From Asanoa siamensis (lineage in GTDB: Bacteria; Actinomycetota; Actinomycetes; Mycobacteriales; Micromonosporaceae): DNA of 64,000 nt. Below are positions 31,717-43,030 of the stretch, in pieces. The DNA lies in NCBI RefSeq assembly GCF_016862555.1, contig NZ_BONE01000036.1, forward strand, positions 1 to 64,000. The letters run 5' to 3'. How positions within the stretch are numbered: position 1 is the stretch's first letter; each line of letters opens with the position of its first letter. The notes under the pieces are model-generated. The model saw nothing but the letters and a program-made list of their open reading frames with translations, was not told where the DNA came from and ran no database searches. The position numbers and the translations under genes were made by a program.

Positions 31717-33711
31717 TCAGACCGCCTTGAGGGTGGCGGCGGAGAGCGCCGCGAGCGGGAGGTACTCGGCGTCCAGCGCGATGGCCAGCGTGCGGGCCAT
31801 GCCCAGCCGGACGGGGCCGGTCTCGCAGTCGACGACCACGCTCGGCACGCCGGCCAGCGCGGGTGCGACCGTGCGCGGATCCGGGCCGCGGGTGTGCCGG
31901 CCGTCGGTGACGACCACCAGCAGGGGGCGGCGCAGCGGGTCGCGGCGGCGCTCGCCGGCCAGCGTCCGCGCCGCGGTGGCCAGACCGGCGGCCAACGGCG
32001 TACGCCCGCCGGTGCGCAGGTCGGCCAGCCGGCGCACGCCGACCTCGTGGCTGGCCGTGGGGCGCAGCACCGTGGTCGCCTGGGTGTCCCGGAAGGTGAT
32101 CATGCCCACCGTGTCCCGGCGCTGGTAGGCGTCGCGGAGCAGGGAGAGCACGGCGGTCTTGACGGCGGCCATCCGGGTGCGCGCGGCCATGGACCCGGAC
32201 GCGTCGACCACGAACAGCACCAGGTTGGCCTCGCGTCCGATGTGGACGGCCTCGCGCAGGTGCTCCCGACGGATCGCGATTCGCGCAAGGAACGGTCCGT
32301 TGTTAACGCTATTCGTTAATAACGGACCGTTCCTTGCGCTCTGGTCGCGGGCGGCGGCGAGGACGGTGTCGGGCAGGTGCACGGCGCCGATCCGGCCGCG
32401 CGGGGTGCGCGAGCCGGCCACCCGGCCGCGCGCGGCGTAGGCGGGCGAGCGCCGTCCACTGTGGCCGTGGCGGCCCCGGGAGCGGGCGGTCAGCGTCCGG
32501 GTCTTGTAGGCCGAGCCGGCAGCGGCGGCCGCCGGTGGGGGAGCGGCGGGTGCCGAACCGGGGCGGTCCTCGGCGTCGGGTGCGGCGGCGCCGCCACCAC
32601 CCGGGCCGTTGTCGTCCGGCGGCGGGCTGTCGGGGCCGGGGCCGGACGGGCCACCGCCGGGACCGGGGTCGTCGTCCGGCTCGGGCGGCGGGGGTTCGGA
32701 AGATCCCGCCTGCTCCAGGGCGTCGTCCAGCGCCTGCTCGTCGGCGCCCGGCGGGTCGAACGGGTCGCGCCGGCGGCGGTGGGGCAGCGCCAGCCGCGCC
32801 GCGTCGTCGACCTCCTGGTCGGTGACCACGGCGCGGTCGCGCCAGGCGGCCAGGGCGACGGCGGTGCGGGCCATCACGATGTCGGCGCGCAGGCCGTCGA
32901 CGCCGTACGCCAGGCAGATCCGGGCGATCCGGTCCAGCGCCGCGTCGGGCAGGGTCACCTTCGGCAGCCGGGCCCGGGCCGCGACGATCCGCTCGGCCGT
33001 GGCCGCGTCGGCGGTCGCGAACCGCGCCGCGAAGCCGTCCGGGTCGGCCTCGTAGGCCAGCCGCCGCCGGACCACCTCGGCCCGGTCGCCGGGCTCGGCG
33101 GGCGCGCCCACCTCGACCACGAGCCCGAACCGGTCGACGAGTTGCGGCCGCGGCTCGCCCTCCTCGGGGTTCATCGTGCCGACCAGCAGGAAGCGGGCGG
33201 CGTGCCGGAGCGAGACGCCGTCGCGCTCGACGAACGCGCGCCCCATCGCGGCCGCGTCCAGCAGCAGGTCGACCAGGTGGTCGGGGAGCAGGTTGACCTC
33301 GTCGACGTAGAGCGCGCCCCGGTGCGCGGCGGCCAGCAGGCCGGGCTCGTACGCCTTGGTGCCCTCGGTCAGGATCCGCTGCACGTCGAGCGTGCCGACG
33401 ACGCGGTCCTCGGTGGCACCGACCGGCAACTCGACCAGCCGCGACCGCCTGGTGCTCGACGTGACCCCGGCGTGCGGGCCGTCGGGGCACGCCGCGTCCG
33501 GCGCGGCCGGGTCACAGGCGAACCGGCAGCCCGGCACGACCGCGATGTCGGGCAGCAGCGCGGCCAACGCCCGTACCATCGTCGATTTCGCGGTGCCCTT
33601 CTCGCCGCGCACGAGCACCCCGCCGATCACCGGCGAGACGGCGTTGAGCAGCAGTGCCTGGCGCAGGTCGGCGAGGCCGACGACGGCGGAGAACGGGTAC
33701 GCGGAGCTCAT
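31717..33711 (-). CDS. chlID: Magnesium/cobalt chelatase ChlI-ChlD-type fused ATPase with VWA domain
   Basis: A 664-aa protein. Residues 1-330 form the AAA+ ATPase: Walker A RGEKGTAKST (35-44), Walker B LYVDEVNLLPDHLVD, sensor GTMNPEEGEPRPQLVDRFGL. A Pro/Gly/Asp-rich linker spans about 350-430. The C-terminal VWA domain has the MIDAS motif DASGSMAARTRM (from Asp503), TVGMITFRDTQATTVL and TDGRHTRG. It would power CobN in cobalt insertion, standing in for CobS/CobT. A 57-bp palindrome is inserted in frame at residues 458-476, just before the VWA domain, and brings two adjacent TTA codons (Leu464, Leu465). ATG at 33711 follows a riboswitch; the longer frame upstream is riboswitch sequence. Confidence 0.92.
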   Translation of the reverse strand: MSSAYPFSAVVGLADLRQALLLNAVSPVIGGVLVRGEKGTAKSTMVRALAALLPDIAVVPGCRFACDPAAPDAACPDGPHAGVTSSTRRSRLVELPVGATEDRVVGTLDVQRILTEGTKAYEPGLLAAAHRGALYVDEVNLLPDHLVDLLLDAAAMGRAFVERDGVSLRHAARFLLVGTMNPEEGEPRPQLVDRFGLVVEVGAPAEPGDRAEVVRRRLAYEADPDGFAARFATADAATAERIVAARARLPKVTLPDAALDRIARICLAYGVDGLRADIVMARTAVALAAWRDRAVVTDQEVDDAARLALPHRRRRDPFDPPGADEQALDDALEQAGSSEPPPPEPDDDPGPGGGPSGPGPDSPPPDDNGPGGGGAAAPDAEDRPGSAPAAPPPAAAAAGSAYKTRTLTARSRGRHGHSGRRSPAYAARGRVAGSRTPRGRIGAVHLPDTVLAAARDQSARNGPLLTNSVNNGPFLARIAIRREHLREAVHIGREANLVLFVVDASGSMAARTRMAAVKTAVLSLLRDAYQRRDTVGMITFRDTQATTVLRPTASHEVGVRRLADLRTGGRTPLAAGLATAARTLAGERRRDPLRRPLLVVVTDGRHTRGPDPRTVAPALAGVPSVVVDCETGPVRLGMARTLAIALDAEYLPLAALSAATLKAV
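32283..32339. repeat. 57-bp palindromic element inserted in frame in chlID
   Basis: Arms of 26 bp (32283-32308 and 32314-32339) are perfect inverted repeats except one position, around a 5-bp CTATT loop. Its centre is far more AT-rich than the surrounding gene. Length is exactly 19 codons, so the chlID frame is kept. On the coding strand the element reads with codons TTA TTA at 32317-32322. It looks like a mobile small palindrome. Confidence 0.95.
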
Positions 33712-33784
33712 TCCGCGTGCCGGCGCGACGACATGGCGCATCCCTTCCGCGGGTGTCCACGCCCGCGACGGTTCGACGGCGAGC

Positions 33785-33945
33785 GGCCGAGTGTCCTGGC
33801 TCCCGGATCGACGCTCCCCCTCGGCCTTCCAACCCTTGCGGGCCGTGACCAATCGGGTGAGGGTTCGCTCCCCGGTGACAGTGGCGGGACCGCCCCGGAA
33901 TCGCACCGGGTTCCTCCGCACCGCTCGTTCAGACATGCTGACCCA
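33785..33945 (-). promoter_or_regulatory. Cobalamin riboswitch upstream of chlID
   Basis: Read on the minus strand, the core is CCGGTGCGATTCCGG then GGCGGTCCCGCCACTGTCAC (about 33876-33910), and the 3' arm CCGGGAGCCAGGACACTCGG at 33787-33806 completes the fold. It lies between cobN and chlID on the same strand, 75 bp before the chlID start, and should turn down the chlID-cbiX genes when B12 is plentiful. Edges are approximate. Confidence 0.92.
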
Positions 33946-33975
33946 CCGACGCGGGCCGCGTCAAAGGGAGTGAGA

Positions 33976-37520
<3,545 letters not shown>

Positions 37521-37524
<4 letters not shown>

Positions 37525-38273
37525 GGACCGGAGACTAGTTCGCGGACACGGGCGGCGGCCGCGGCGGGTGTGTCGACGGTGGGCATATCGGGCTCTACAG
37601 GACGGTCGACCAGGACCACCGGGATGTCGCGCTCGCGGGCGGCGTCGAGCTTGGCGCGGGTGGCGTCGCCGCCGCTGTCCTTGGTGACCACGACGTCGAT
37701 GCCGTGCCGGTCGAGCAGCGCGCGCTCGCCGTCGAGGGTGTACGGGCCGCGGTCCAGCAGAACGCGGACGTTGGGCGGCAGCTCCTCGCCGGGCGGCTCG
37801 ACGCAGCGCACCAGCAGCAGTGGCAGCGCCGCGCAGGCGGGGGCGCCGGTGAAGGTGCGCAGCCGTTGCCGCCCGGTGGTGATGAACGCGCGGGCGCCGT
37901 GGGTGGGCAGGACGGCGGCGGCGGTGCGCAGGTCGGGCACGCGGTGCCAGCGGTCTCCACCTTGCTCTGTCCATCCAGGACGGCGCAGGCGCAACCGGGG
38001 CACGCCGTGCGCGGCGGCGGCGTGCGCGCTGACCGTTTCCGCGAACGGGTGGGTCGCGTCGACGAGGACGGCGGGGGCGTTGCTCTCCAGCCAGGCGCGG
38101 AGTCCGTCCGCGCCGCCGAAGCCGCCGACGCGGACCTCACCGGCGGGGCGGCGGGGGTCGCTGGTGCGGCCGGCGTACGAGGTGACGATCCGCAGTCGAC
38201 GGTCGGCGGCGAGCAGGGCCGCGAGCTCGGCCGCCTCGGTGGTGCCGCCGAGCACGAGCACCGTCGTGGTCAT
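37521..38273 (-). CDS. cobK: Precorrin-6A/cobalt-precorrin-6A reductase
   Basis: A 250-aa NAD(P)H-dependent reductase. N-terminal TTVLVLGGTTEAAELAALLA is the nucleotide-binding motif; LVDATHPFAETVSAHAAAA, RPGWTEQGGDRWHRV, FITTGRQRLRTF and VVVTKDSGGDATRAKLDAA are family signatures. It reduces precorrin-6A to 6B. ATG at 38273 overlaps the cobF stop (ATGA) and its stop overlaps the cobN start. Confidence 0.95.
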
Positions 38274-39016
38274 CGGTCGCGGCGGCGCAGCAGGTAGGTG
38301 TCCATGATCCAGCCCTTGCGGGCGCGCGCCGCCGCGCGTACCTCGTCGATCTCGTCCTTTATGTCCGCGAGCCGGCCCGCGCGGACGATCTCGTCCGGGG
38401 TGCCGAGGTAGGCGCCCCAGTAGACGTCGACGTCGGTGTCGACCGCGCGGTAGGCGTTGCGGGCGTCGAGCATCACCACGACGTCGTCCACGCCCGGCGG
38501 CAGGCCCTCGGTGGCGAGCCGGCGTCCGGTGGTGATCTGCACGGCGCGGCCGACCCGGTTGAGCCCGATCCCGTGGCGGGCGGCGAGGGCGCTGACGCTG
38601 GAGATGCCGGGGATGACGGCGTAGGTGAACGCGACGCCGTCGATGTCGTCGAGGATGCCGATCGTGCTGTCGAACAGGGCGGGGTCGCCCCAGACCAGGA
38701 AACCGCCGGTCTCGTCCTCGGTGAGCTGGTCGCGGACGAGGTCGCGGAACCGGGCGGCCCGGGCCCGGCGCCAGTCGTCGACGCCGGCGGCGTACGCGTC
38801 GGTGGTGCGGTCGCGTTCCGGATCGGTGACGGTCGCCACGCGCGCCCGCGGCGCGTACTGGCGGAGCATGTCCCGGCGCAGGTCGGTGAGGTCCCGTTTC
38901 ACGTCGCCCTTGTCGACGAGGAAGGCGACGTCGAGCCGGCCGAGCGCCTTGACCGCCTGCAGGGTGAGCTGGTCAGGGTCGCCGGCCCCGATCCCGATGA
39001 CGAGGACCTCACGCAT
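38270..39016 (-). CDS. cobF: Precorrin-6A synthase (deacetylating), C1-methyltransferase
   Basis: A 248-aa class III methyltransferase: EVLVIGIGAGDPDQLTLQAV, GGFLVWGDPALFDSTIGI, YAVIPGISSVSALAARHGI and VVMLDARNAYRAVDTDVDVYWGAY. CobF methylates C1 with release of acetate and is specific to the oxygen-dependent pathway. It is the first gene of the cobF-cobK-cobN unit, starting 42 bp from the divergent FhuF-like gene at 39059, so the two promoters share that gap. Confidence 0.93.
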   Translation of the reverse strand: MREVLVIGIGAGDPDQLTLQAVKALGRLDVAFLVDKGDVKRDLTDLRRDMLRQYAPRARVATVTDPERDRTTDAYAAGVDDWRRARAARFRDLVRDQLTEDETGGFLVWGDPALFDSTIGILDDIDGVAFTYAVIPGISSVSALAARHGIGLNRVGRAVQITTGRRLATEGLPPGVDDVVVMLDARNAYRAVDTDVDVYWGAYLGTPDEIVRAGRLADIKDEIDEVRAAARARKGWIMDTYLLRRRDR

Positions 39017-39058
39017 GGGTGGTCAGTCTGCCCCATCGACAGGTCTAGGCTCACACGC

Positions 39059-39850
39059 GTGCCGCCCCATACGACCGCCGCAGCGGGCCCAGCGCTCGCG
39101 GCCGCAGCCGCGATCGGCCCGTATTTCGCCTGGGAGGCATGGTCGTCGAGGGGGGACTGGCGGCCGTTCACGGCGCTGTTGACGCCCGCCGTCGCGGCCG
39201 AGCGGGTAACGGTCGCCCGATCGACGCTGGTCAACGCGTTCGGACTGGCCGAATCGGACGTTCCCGACCGCGTCGTGGCGTCGGTCTGGTTCATGGGCGT
39301 GACGGCCCGGTTGCTGTCGCCGCCGCTGGGCGCCGCGCTCGCGGGCGGCGCGCTGCCGCTGGCCACGCGGGCGAACCTCTGGTGGCGTCCGGTTCCGTCG
39401 GGCCCGTTGCCGATGGCCTACGGGACGGTCGCGGCGCGCGCGGCCGGGGCGCCGGCCGAGGTGGCCGCGGAGCTGGTCGCGGGGCCGCTGGCGGAGACGG
39501 TGACCCCGCTGCTCGAGCTGTTCCGGGACGAGTTCCGGCTGTCCCCGAAGGTCCTCTGGGGCAACGTGGCGTCGGCCCTCGCCGGCGCGGCCGGCGTGCT
39601 GGCCGACACGATGCCGCGCCACGCCGCACGGGCCGGCGAGGTGCTGGACCACGCGCTGACCTTGCCCCCGCTGGCCGGCACGGGCCTGGTGGCCCGCCCG
39701 GACCCGGCCCGGGCCCGCCGTTTCCTGGTGCGCGCGAACTGCTGTCTCTACTACCGCATCCCCGGCGGCGGCACCTGCGCCGACTGCGTCCTGACCCCGG
39801 CCGACGACCGGCGCGAGGCCTGGTCGGCGATCCTCGCGGCGACGCGCTGA
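39059..39850 (+). CDS. FhuF-like (2Fe-2S) ferric-siderophore reductase
   Basis: A 263-aa protein. The C-terminus carries a CC-x10-C-x2-C cluster motif (CCLYYRIPGGGTCADC), the [2Fe-2S] signature of FhuF, which reduces ferric siderophores in the cytoplasm. The helical body includes LWWRPVPSGPLPMAYG and LWGNVASALAGAAGVL, both normal in actinobacterial FhuF-like proteins. GTG at 39059 is close to the cobF start, 42 bp away. The desferrioxamine operon lies 20 kb away and could supply its substrate. No convincing iron box is visible upstream. Confidence 0.82.
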   Translation: MPPHTTAAAGPALAAAAAIGPYFAWEAWSSRGDWRPFTALLTPAVAAERVTVARSTLVNAFGLAESDVPDRVVASVWFMGVTARLLSPPLGAALAGGALPLATRANLWWRPVPSGPLPMAYGTVAARAAGAPAEVAAELVAGPLAETVTPLLELFRDEFRLSPKVLWGNVASALAGAAGVLADTMPRHAARAGEVLDHALTLPPLAGTGLVARPDPARARRFLVRANCCLYYRIPGGGTCADCVLTPADDRREAWSAILAATR

Positions 39851-39854
39851 CCTG

Positions 39855-40331
39855 TCAGTTGTCCGGGTAGGGAAGCTGGTCGTAGCCCGCGGCGTTCGCC
39901 ACCCGCTCGGCGATCGCGGTGAGCTGGTCGATCTCGTCGCGCGACAACAGGTCGACCAGCACCCGGCGGACCGTCGCGACCTGGTCCGGGGCCGCGCGGA
40001 CGGTGATCGCGTAGCCCTCGTCGGTCATCCGCACCATCGTGCCGCGGGCGTCGTCGGTGCAGTGCTCGCGGGTGATCAGGCCGCGTTCCTCCATGCGCCG
40101 GAGCTGGTGCGAGATGCGGCTGCGGTCCCAGCCGAGCCAGGTGGCCAGGTCGCGGACCCGCAGCGTACGGCCCTCGGCCTCGGAGAGGGGCACCAGCACC
40201 TCGAAGTCGGGCCGGGAGATGCCGGAGTCGCCGAGCTGCCGGACGAGGGCGACCTCGATCGCCCGCTGCATGCGCAGGTAGGCCCGCCACATGCGCCGTT
40301 CCTGCGGGTCCAGCCAGCGCGGTTCGGTCAT
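39855..40331 (-). CDS. MarR-family regulator
   Basis: A 158-aa protein starting MTEPRWLDPQERRMWRAYLRMQ, with the winged helix at WLGWDRSRISHQLRRMEERGLITREHC and wing DARGTMVRMTD. ATG at 40331 faces a divergent azoreductase gene across 84 bp that holds two operator-like palindromes. It ends 4 bp after the FhuF gene, on the opposite strand. Most likely a quinone- or dye-sensing repressor of the azoreductase, by analogy with YodB/MhqR pairs. Confidence 0.9.
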   Translation of the reverse strand: MTEPRWLDPQERRMWRAYLRMQRAIEVALVRQLGDSGISRPDFEVLVPLSEAEGRTLRVRDLATWLGWDRSRISHQLRRMEERGLITREHCTDDARGTMVRMTDEGYAITVRAAPDQVATVRRVLVDLLSRDEIDQLTAIAERVANAAGYDQLPYPDN

Positions 40332-40352
40332 GTGGCCGAGCGTACCCGGTGT

Positions 40353-40402
40353 TTGTTGACGCATCAGCATCACCGTGTCTACGGTTGCTGACACATCAGC
40401 AA
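40353..40402. promoter_or_regulatory. Twin MarR operators
   Basis: TTGCTGA-caca-TCAGCAA at 40385-40402 is a perfect inverted repeat. TTGTTGA-cgca-TCAGCAT at 40353-40370 is a near copy with two mismatches. Their centres are 32 bp apart, about three turns. The first covers the MarR promoter side, the second ends next to the azoreductase ribosome-binding site. Confidence 0.75.
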
Positions 40403-40415
40403 AAGGAGTTCGATC

Positions 40416-41048
40416 ATGTCCCTGTTCCGGCTCGACGCGAGCATCCGCGTCGAGGGTTCGCACAGCCGCGAGATCGCCGACATCGTGGAGCGCGAGTGGC
40501 GCGCGGCCCACCCCGACGCCCCGATCACCCGCCGCCACGTCGGCACGGCGGCGCTGCCGTCGACGGCCTGGTCGGACGCGACGACGGCGCGGTTCCTGCC
40601 GCCGGAGAAGTGGACCGCGACCCAGCGCGCGGCGGTCGACCTGGCCGCCCGGCTGACCGACGAGCTGCTCGAGGCGGACGCCTTGCTGTTCGCGGTGCCG
40701 CTCTACAACTACGGCGTTTCGCAGCACTTCAAGACGTGGGTGGACACGGTCCTCGCCGACCCGCGGATGGCGGCGGGCGCCTACACGATCCTGGCCGGAA
40801 AGCCCGCGGTCCTCGTCACGGTCCGCGGCGGCTCCTACGGACCGGACATGCCGCGAGCGGGCTGGGACCACGCGACACCGTGGATGCGCCGCATCCTGGG
40901 CGACGTCTGGAACCTGGACCTGCGGATCGTCGAGTCCGAGCTGACCCTGGTGGGCATCGACCCGAACCTCGACCAGTTCAAGGACCTTGCGGTCGAGCTG
41001 CGGGTCCGCGCCGAGCAGTCCGCCCGCGACCACGGCCGGAGCCTGTAA
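40416..41048 (+). CDS. FMN-dependent NADH-azoreductase (AzoR/AcpD family)
   Basis: A 210-aa flavodoxin-like quinone/azo reductase. FRLDASIRVEGSHSREIADIVE at the N-terminus binds FMN phosphate; ALLFAVPLYNYGVSQHFKTWVD is the central family motif; ILAGKPAVLVTVRGGSY is the third FMN loop. ATG at 40416 has AAAGGAG 9 bp upstream, directly after the perfect operator. It detoxifies quinones or azo compounds by two-electron reduction. Confidence 0.93.
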   Translation: MSLFRLDASIRVEGSHSREIADIVEREWRAAHPDAPITRRHVGTAALPSTAWSDATTARFLPPEKWTATQRAAVDLAARLTDELLEADALLFAVPLYNYGVSQHFKTWVDTVLADPRMAAGAYTILAGKPAVLVTVRGGSYGPDMPRAGWDHATPWMRRILGDVWNLDLRIVESELTLVGIDPNLDQFKDLAVELRVRAEQSARDHGRSL

Positions 41049-41163
41049 CCGTCAGTGGGCCGGCGGATCGTGGCGCCTGGTTTCCGGAACTGTTTCGGCC
41101 GGAAATGACGCCGGTCGATGTTGCTGGGGTGCCGGCGGACGTGATGGAATGGCTCATATCGCC

Positions 41164-41185
41164 GCGGCACGGGGGCAACCGTGCC
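41164..41185 (+). terminator. Hairpin, possible terminator after the azoreductase gene
   Basis: CGGCACGG (41164-41171) pairs with CCGTGCCG (41178-41185) around GGGCAA. It lies in the 200-bp gap before the next gene and has no T-run. The rest of that gap holds a weaker TTTCCG/CGGAAA inverted repeat near 41080-41104 and no gene. Confidence 0.4.
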
Positions 41186-41248
41186 GAGCACGGCGTTGCC
41201 GGGCCACCTCCATCGCACCTGCAATCGGCGACGAGGTGAGCAGCAATC

Positions 41249-41824
41249 GTGATTTCCCGGGAGAGTTTCGCGGGATTGTTCCGGAACCGCTTCCTGTGGG
41301 TGGCGGTGATCATGCTGGCCGTTTCCGGCGGTGCCGTCGCGCTGGCCAGTTCGGGCGGGTCGGAGGCGGCGCCCGCGGACCTGGGTTCGCGGATCCTGGA
41401 CCGGATGCGGACGACGCTCGAGCGGGCCGATCCGGGGCAGCACAACCACGGCGGCCAGCACGTGGCCGCGGGTGACCCGGCCAAGGCCGAGGTGATCTGC
41501 GGTGTCCGCGTCTACGGCTACGAACCCGCCGAGGTGACGGCGCTCGCCGACGTGCGGACCGTCTACGGCTTCCATCTCTGCGGGATCGCGGAGCCGAAGC
41601 GGCCCTGGGACGTGGCCGTCAAGCTGGCCGGCCCGCTGATCATGGACCTGTCCACCGAGCCGCCGGGCATCCAGGTGGTCGAGGCCACCGCCGACGTGAT
41701 GTACGTCGACCGGCTACGCCAGATGTTCCCGCAGAAGTACGCCGACCTGGCGAGCCGCGAGGCGCTGGCCGAGTCCGAAATGACCGAACTGCGCCGACGG
41801 TACGACGACGCGGCCGGGCTTTGA
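41249..41824 (+). CDS. Membrane-anchored hypothetical protein
   Basis: A 191-aa protein I do not recognise. One membrane helix at residues 15-33 (FLWVAVIMLAVSGGAVALA) is followed by an extracytoplasmic domain with two cysteines (VICGVRVYGYEP and FHLCGIAEP), which could form a disulfide. The segment GQHNHGGQHVAAGD is histidine-rich. GTG at 41249 has GAGGTGA upstream. It sits upstream of the LPMO gene but is separated from it by that gene's own control region. Only envelope location can be inferred. Confidence 0.65.
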   Translation: MISRESFAGLFRNRFLWVAVIMLAVSGGAVALASSGGSEAAPADLGSRILDRMRTTLERADPGQHNHGGQHVAAGDPAKAEVICGVRVYGYEPAEVTALADVRTVYGFHLCGIAEPKRPWDVAVKLAGPLIMDLSTEPPGIQVVEATADVMYVDRLRQMFPQKYADLASREALAESEMTELRRRYDDAAGL

Positions 41825-41827
41825 TAT

Positions 41828-41845
41828 TTACATCAATCTATGTAA
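41828..41845. promoter_or_regulatory. AT-rich palindrome upstream of the LPMO gene
   Basis: TTACAT-caatct-ATGTAA is a perfect 6-bp inverted repeat spaced by 6 bp, seven bases upstream of the CebR-like box. A regulator other than CebR may bind here. Confidence 0.45.
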
Positions 41846-41851
41846 TGGTGG

Positions 41852-41865
41852 ATGGAGCGCTCCCA
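41852..41865. promoter_or_regulatory. CebR/CelR-like operator upstream of the LPMO gene
   Basis: ATGGAGCGCTCCCA agrees with the cellulose-repressor consensus TGGGAGCGCTCCCA at 12 of 14 positions and lies 34 bp before the GTG start. LacI-family CebR releases such sites on cellobiose. Confidence 0.65.
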
Positions 41866-41898
41866 TCCCGACCGTTTCCATCGAACGGAGGATGAACA

Positions 41899-42534
41899 GT
41901 GCGTACACCCATCTCACGGGCGCTCGTCCTGCTGGTCGCCGTCGTGGTCGGCCTGTTGCCCTGGGCCGGTCCGGCCCAGGCCCACGGCACGATCATCAAC
42001 CCGTCGACCCGTGCCTACCAGTGCTGGAAGACCTGGGGCAGCCAGCACATGAATCCGGCCATGCAGACCCAGGACCCGATGTGTTACCGGGCCTTCCAGG
42101 CCAACCCCGACACCATGTGGAACTGGATGAGCGCGCTGCGGGACGGCCTCGCCGGCCAGTACCAGCAGCGCACCCCGGACGGGCAACTCTGCGCCAACGC
42201 CCTCTCCCGGAACAGCACCCTGAACCAGCCGGGTGCGTGGAAGGCGACCAACGTCTCCCGCAACATCACGGTGCAGATGTACGACCAGGCCAGCCACGGC
42301 GCTGACTTCTTCCGGGTCTATGTCACGAAGCAGGGGTTCAACCCGGCTACCCAGAGTGTCGGGTGGGGCAACCTCGACCTGGTCGCCACGACCGGGCGGT
42401 ACGCGCCGGCGCAGAACATCTCGTTCAACGTCTCGTTCCCGGGGCGCACCGGAGCGCACGTCATGTTCGTGATCTGGAAGGCGTCGCACATGGACCAGAC
42501 CTACATGTGGTGCAGCGACATCAACGTCAGCTAG
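41899..42534 (+). CDS. Secreted AA10 lytic polysaccharide monooxygenase
   Basis: A 211-aa enzyme. The signal peptide ends PAQA at residue 28, so mature protein begins with His29 (HGTIINPSTRAY), the N-terminal copper ligand of LPMOs. The second ligand is His133 in QASHGADFFRVYVTK. Four cysteines, including C42, C62, C98 and MWCSD near the end, are placed for the usual disulfides. No carbohydrate-binding module is attached. LPMOs cut crystalline chitin or cellulose oxidatively. GTG at 41899 has GGAGG 8 bp upstream. The CebR-like box favours cellulose regulation, but chitin cannot be excluded. Confidence 0.95.
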   Translation: MRTPISRALVLLVAVVVGLLPWAGPAQAHGTIINPSTRAYQCWKTWGSQHMNPAMQTQDPMCYRAFQANPDTMWNWMSALRDGLAGQYQQRTPDGQLCANALSRNSTLNQPGAWKATNVSRNITVQMYDQASHGADFFRVYVTKQGFNPATQSVGWGNLDLVATTGRYAPAQNISFNVSFPGRTGAHVMFVIWKASHMDQTYMWCSDINVS

Positions 42535-42544
42535 GTCAGAGGGC

Positions 42545-42592
42545 AAAAGAAGGCGCCGCGCGGAGTCGGCAGGATCCGCGCGGCGCTTTTCT
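42545..42592. terminator. Bidirectional terminator between LPMO and SsgA-like genes
   Basis: GCGCCGCGCGGA (42553-42564) pairs with TCCGCGCGGCGC (42575-42586). AAAAGAAG precedes and TTTTCT follows, so it can end transcripts from both sides. The convergent stops are at 42534 and 42599. Confidence 0.85.
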
Positions 42593-42598
42593 CAGGTG

Positions 42599-43030
42599 TT
42601 ATCGACCGGCCAGTAGCCGGTTGACCGCCGCGTCGACGTCGAGGTGGTCGGTTTCCCGACCGCGCGGGACGACGACGTAGGTCCGCCGCAGGAACCGCAC
42701 CAGCACGCTGCGCGGTACCTCGAACAGGGCGTTCCCGTCGGGTGACGACAGGGCCAGCGCGACGAAGTCGCCCCGCGGTGTGGCCCACGGCCACACCCGG
42801 ACGTCGCCGATGCCGGCGGGCTCGTCGAGGCCCGTGACGAGCAGCTCACGGGCGAACGACCAGCTCACCGCCTCGCCGCCGGCCGAGTCGGCGTGGAACA
42901 GGACGTGGACCGCGTACGGGTCGGCTGGGTCGTAGCGCAGGCTGGCGCGCACCGGCAGAGCGGTGGCGTCTGGTGCGACGAGCCGCAATGAGGTTTCAAC
43001 CTCAACGGTCGTCGGTCGGATGACACTCAT
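42599..43030 (-). CDS. SsgA/SsgB-like sporulation and cell-division regulator
   Basis: A 143-aa SALP (SsgA-like protein). Family pattern: N-terminal VEVETSLRLVAPDATALPVRASLRYDPADPYAVHVLFHA, then VSWSFARELLVTGLDEPAGIGDVRVWPW and FEVPRSVLVRFLRRTYVVVPRGRE. SALPs recruit FtsZ or steer septation and wall processes in actinomycetes and are restricted to morphologically complex members. ATG at 43030 is preceded by GGGGGGAGAA. The 280-bp region upstream is relatively AT-rich and holds promoter-like sequence. Confidence 0.9.
   Translation of the reverse strand: MSVIRPTTVEVETSLRLVAPDATALPVRASLRYDPADPYAVHVLFHADSAGGEAVSWSFARELLVTGLDEPAGIGDVRVWPWATPRGDFVALALSSPDGNALFEVPRSVLVRFLRRTYVVVPRGRETDHLDVDAAVNRLLAGR

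Noticed and set aside
33712-33936. N-terminal extension of chlID to a start at 33936
   Set aside because: The extra codons translate the cobalamin riboswitch; the conserved protein begins at MSSAYPFSAVVG (33711).
39030-39058. Possible iron box before the FhuF-like gene (CAGGTCTAGGCTCACAC)
   Set aside because: It fits the iron-box consensus only if a one-base insertion and several mismatches are allowed.
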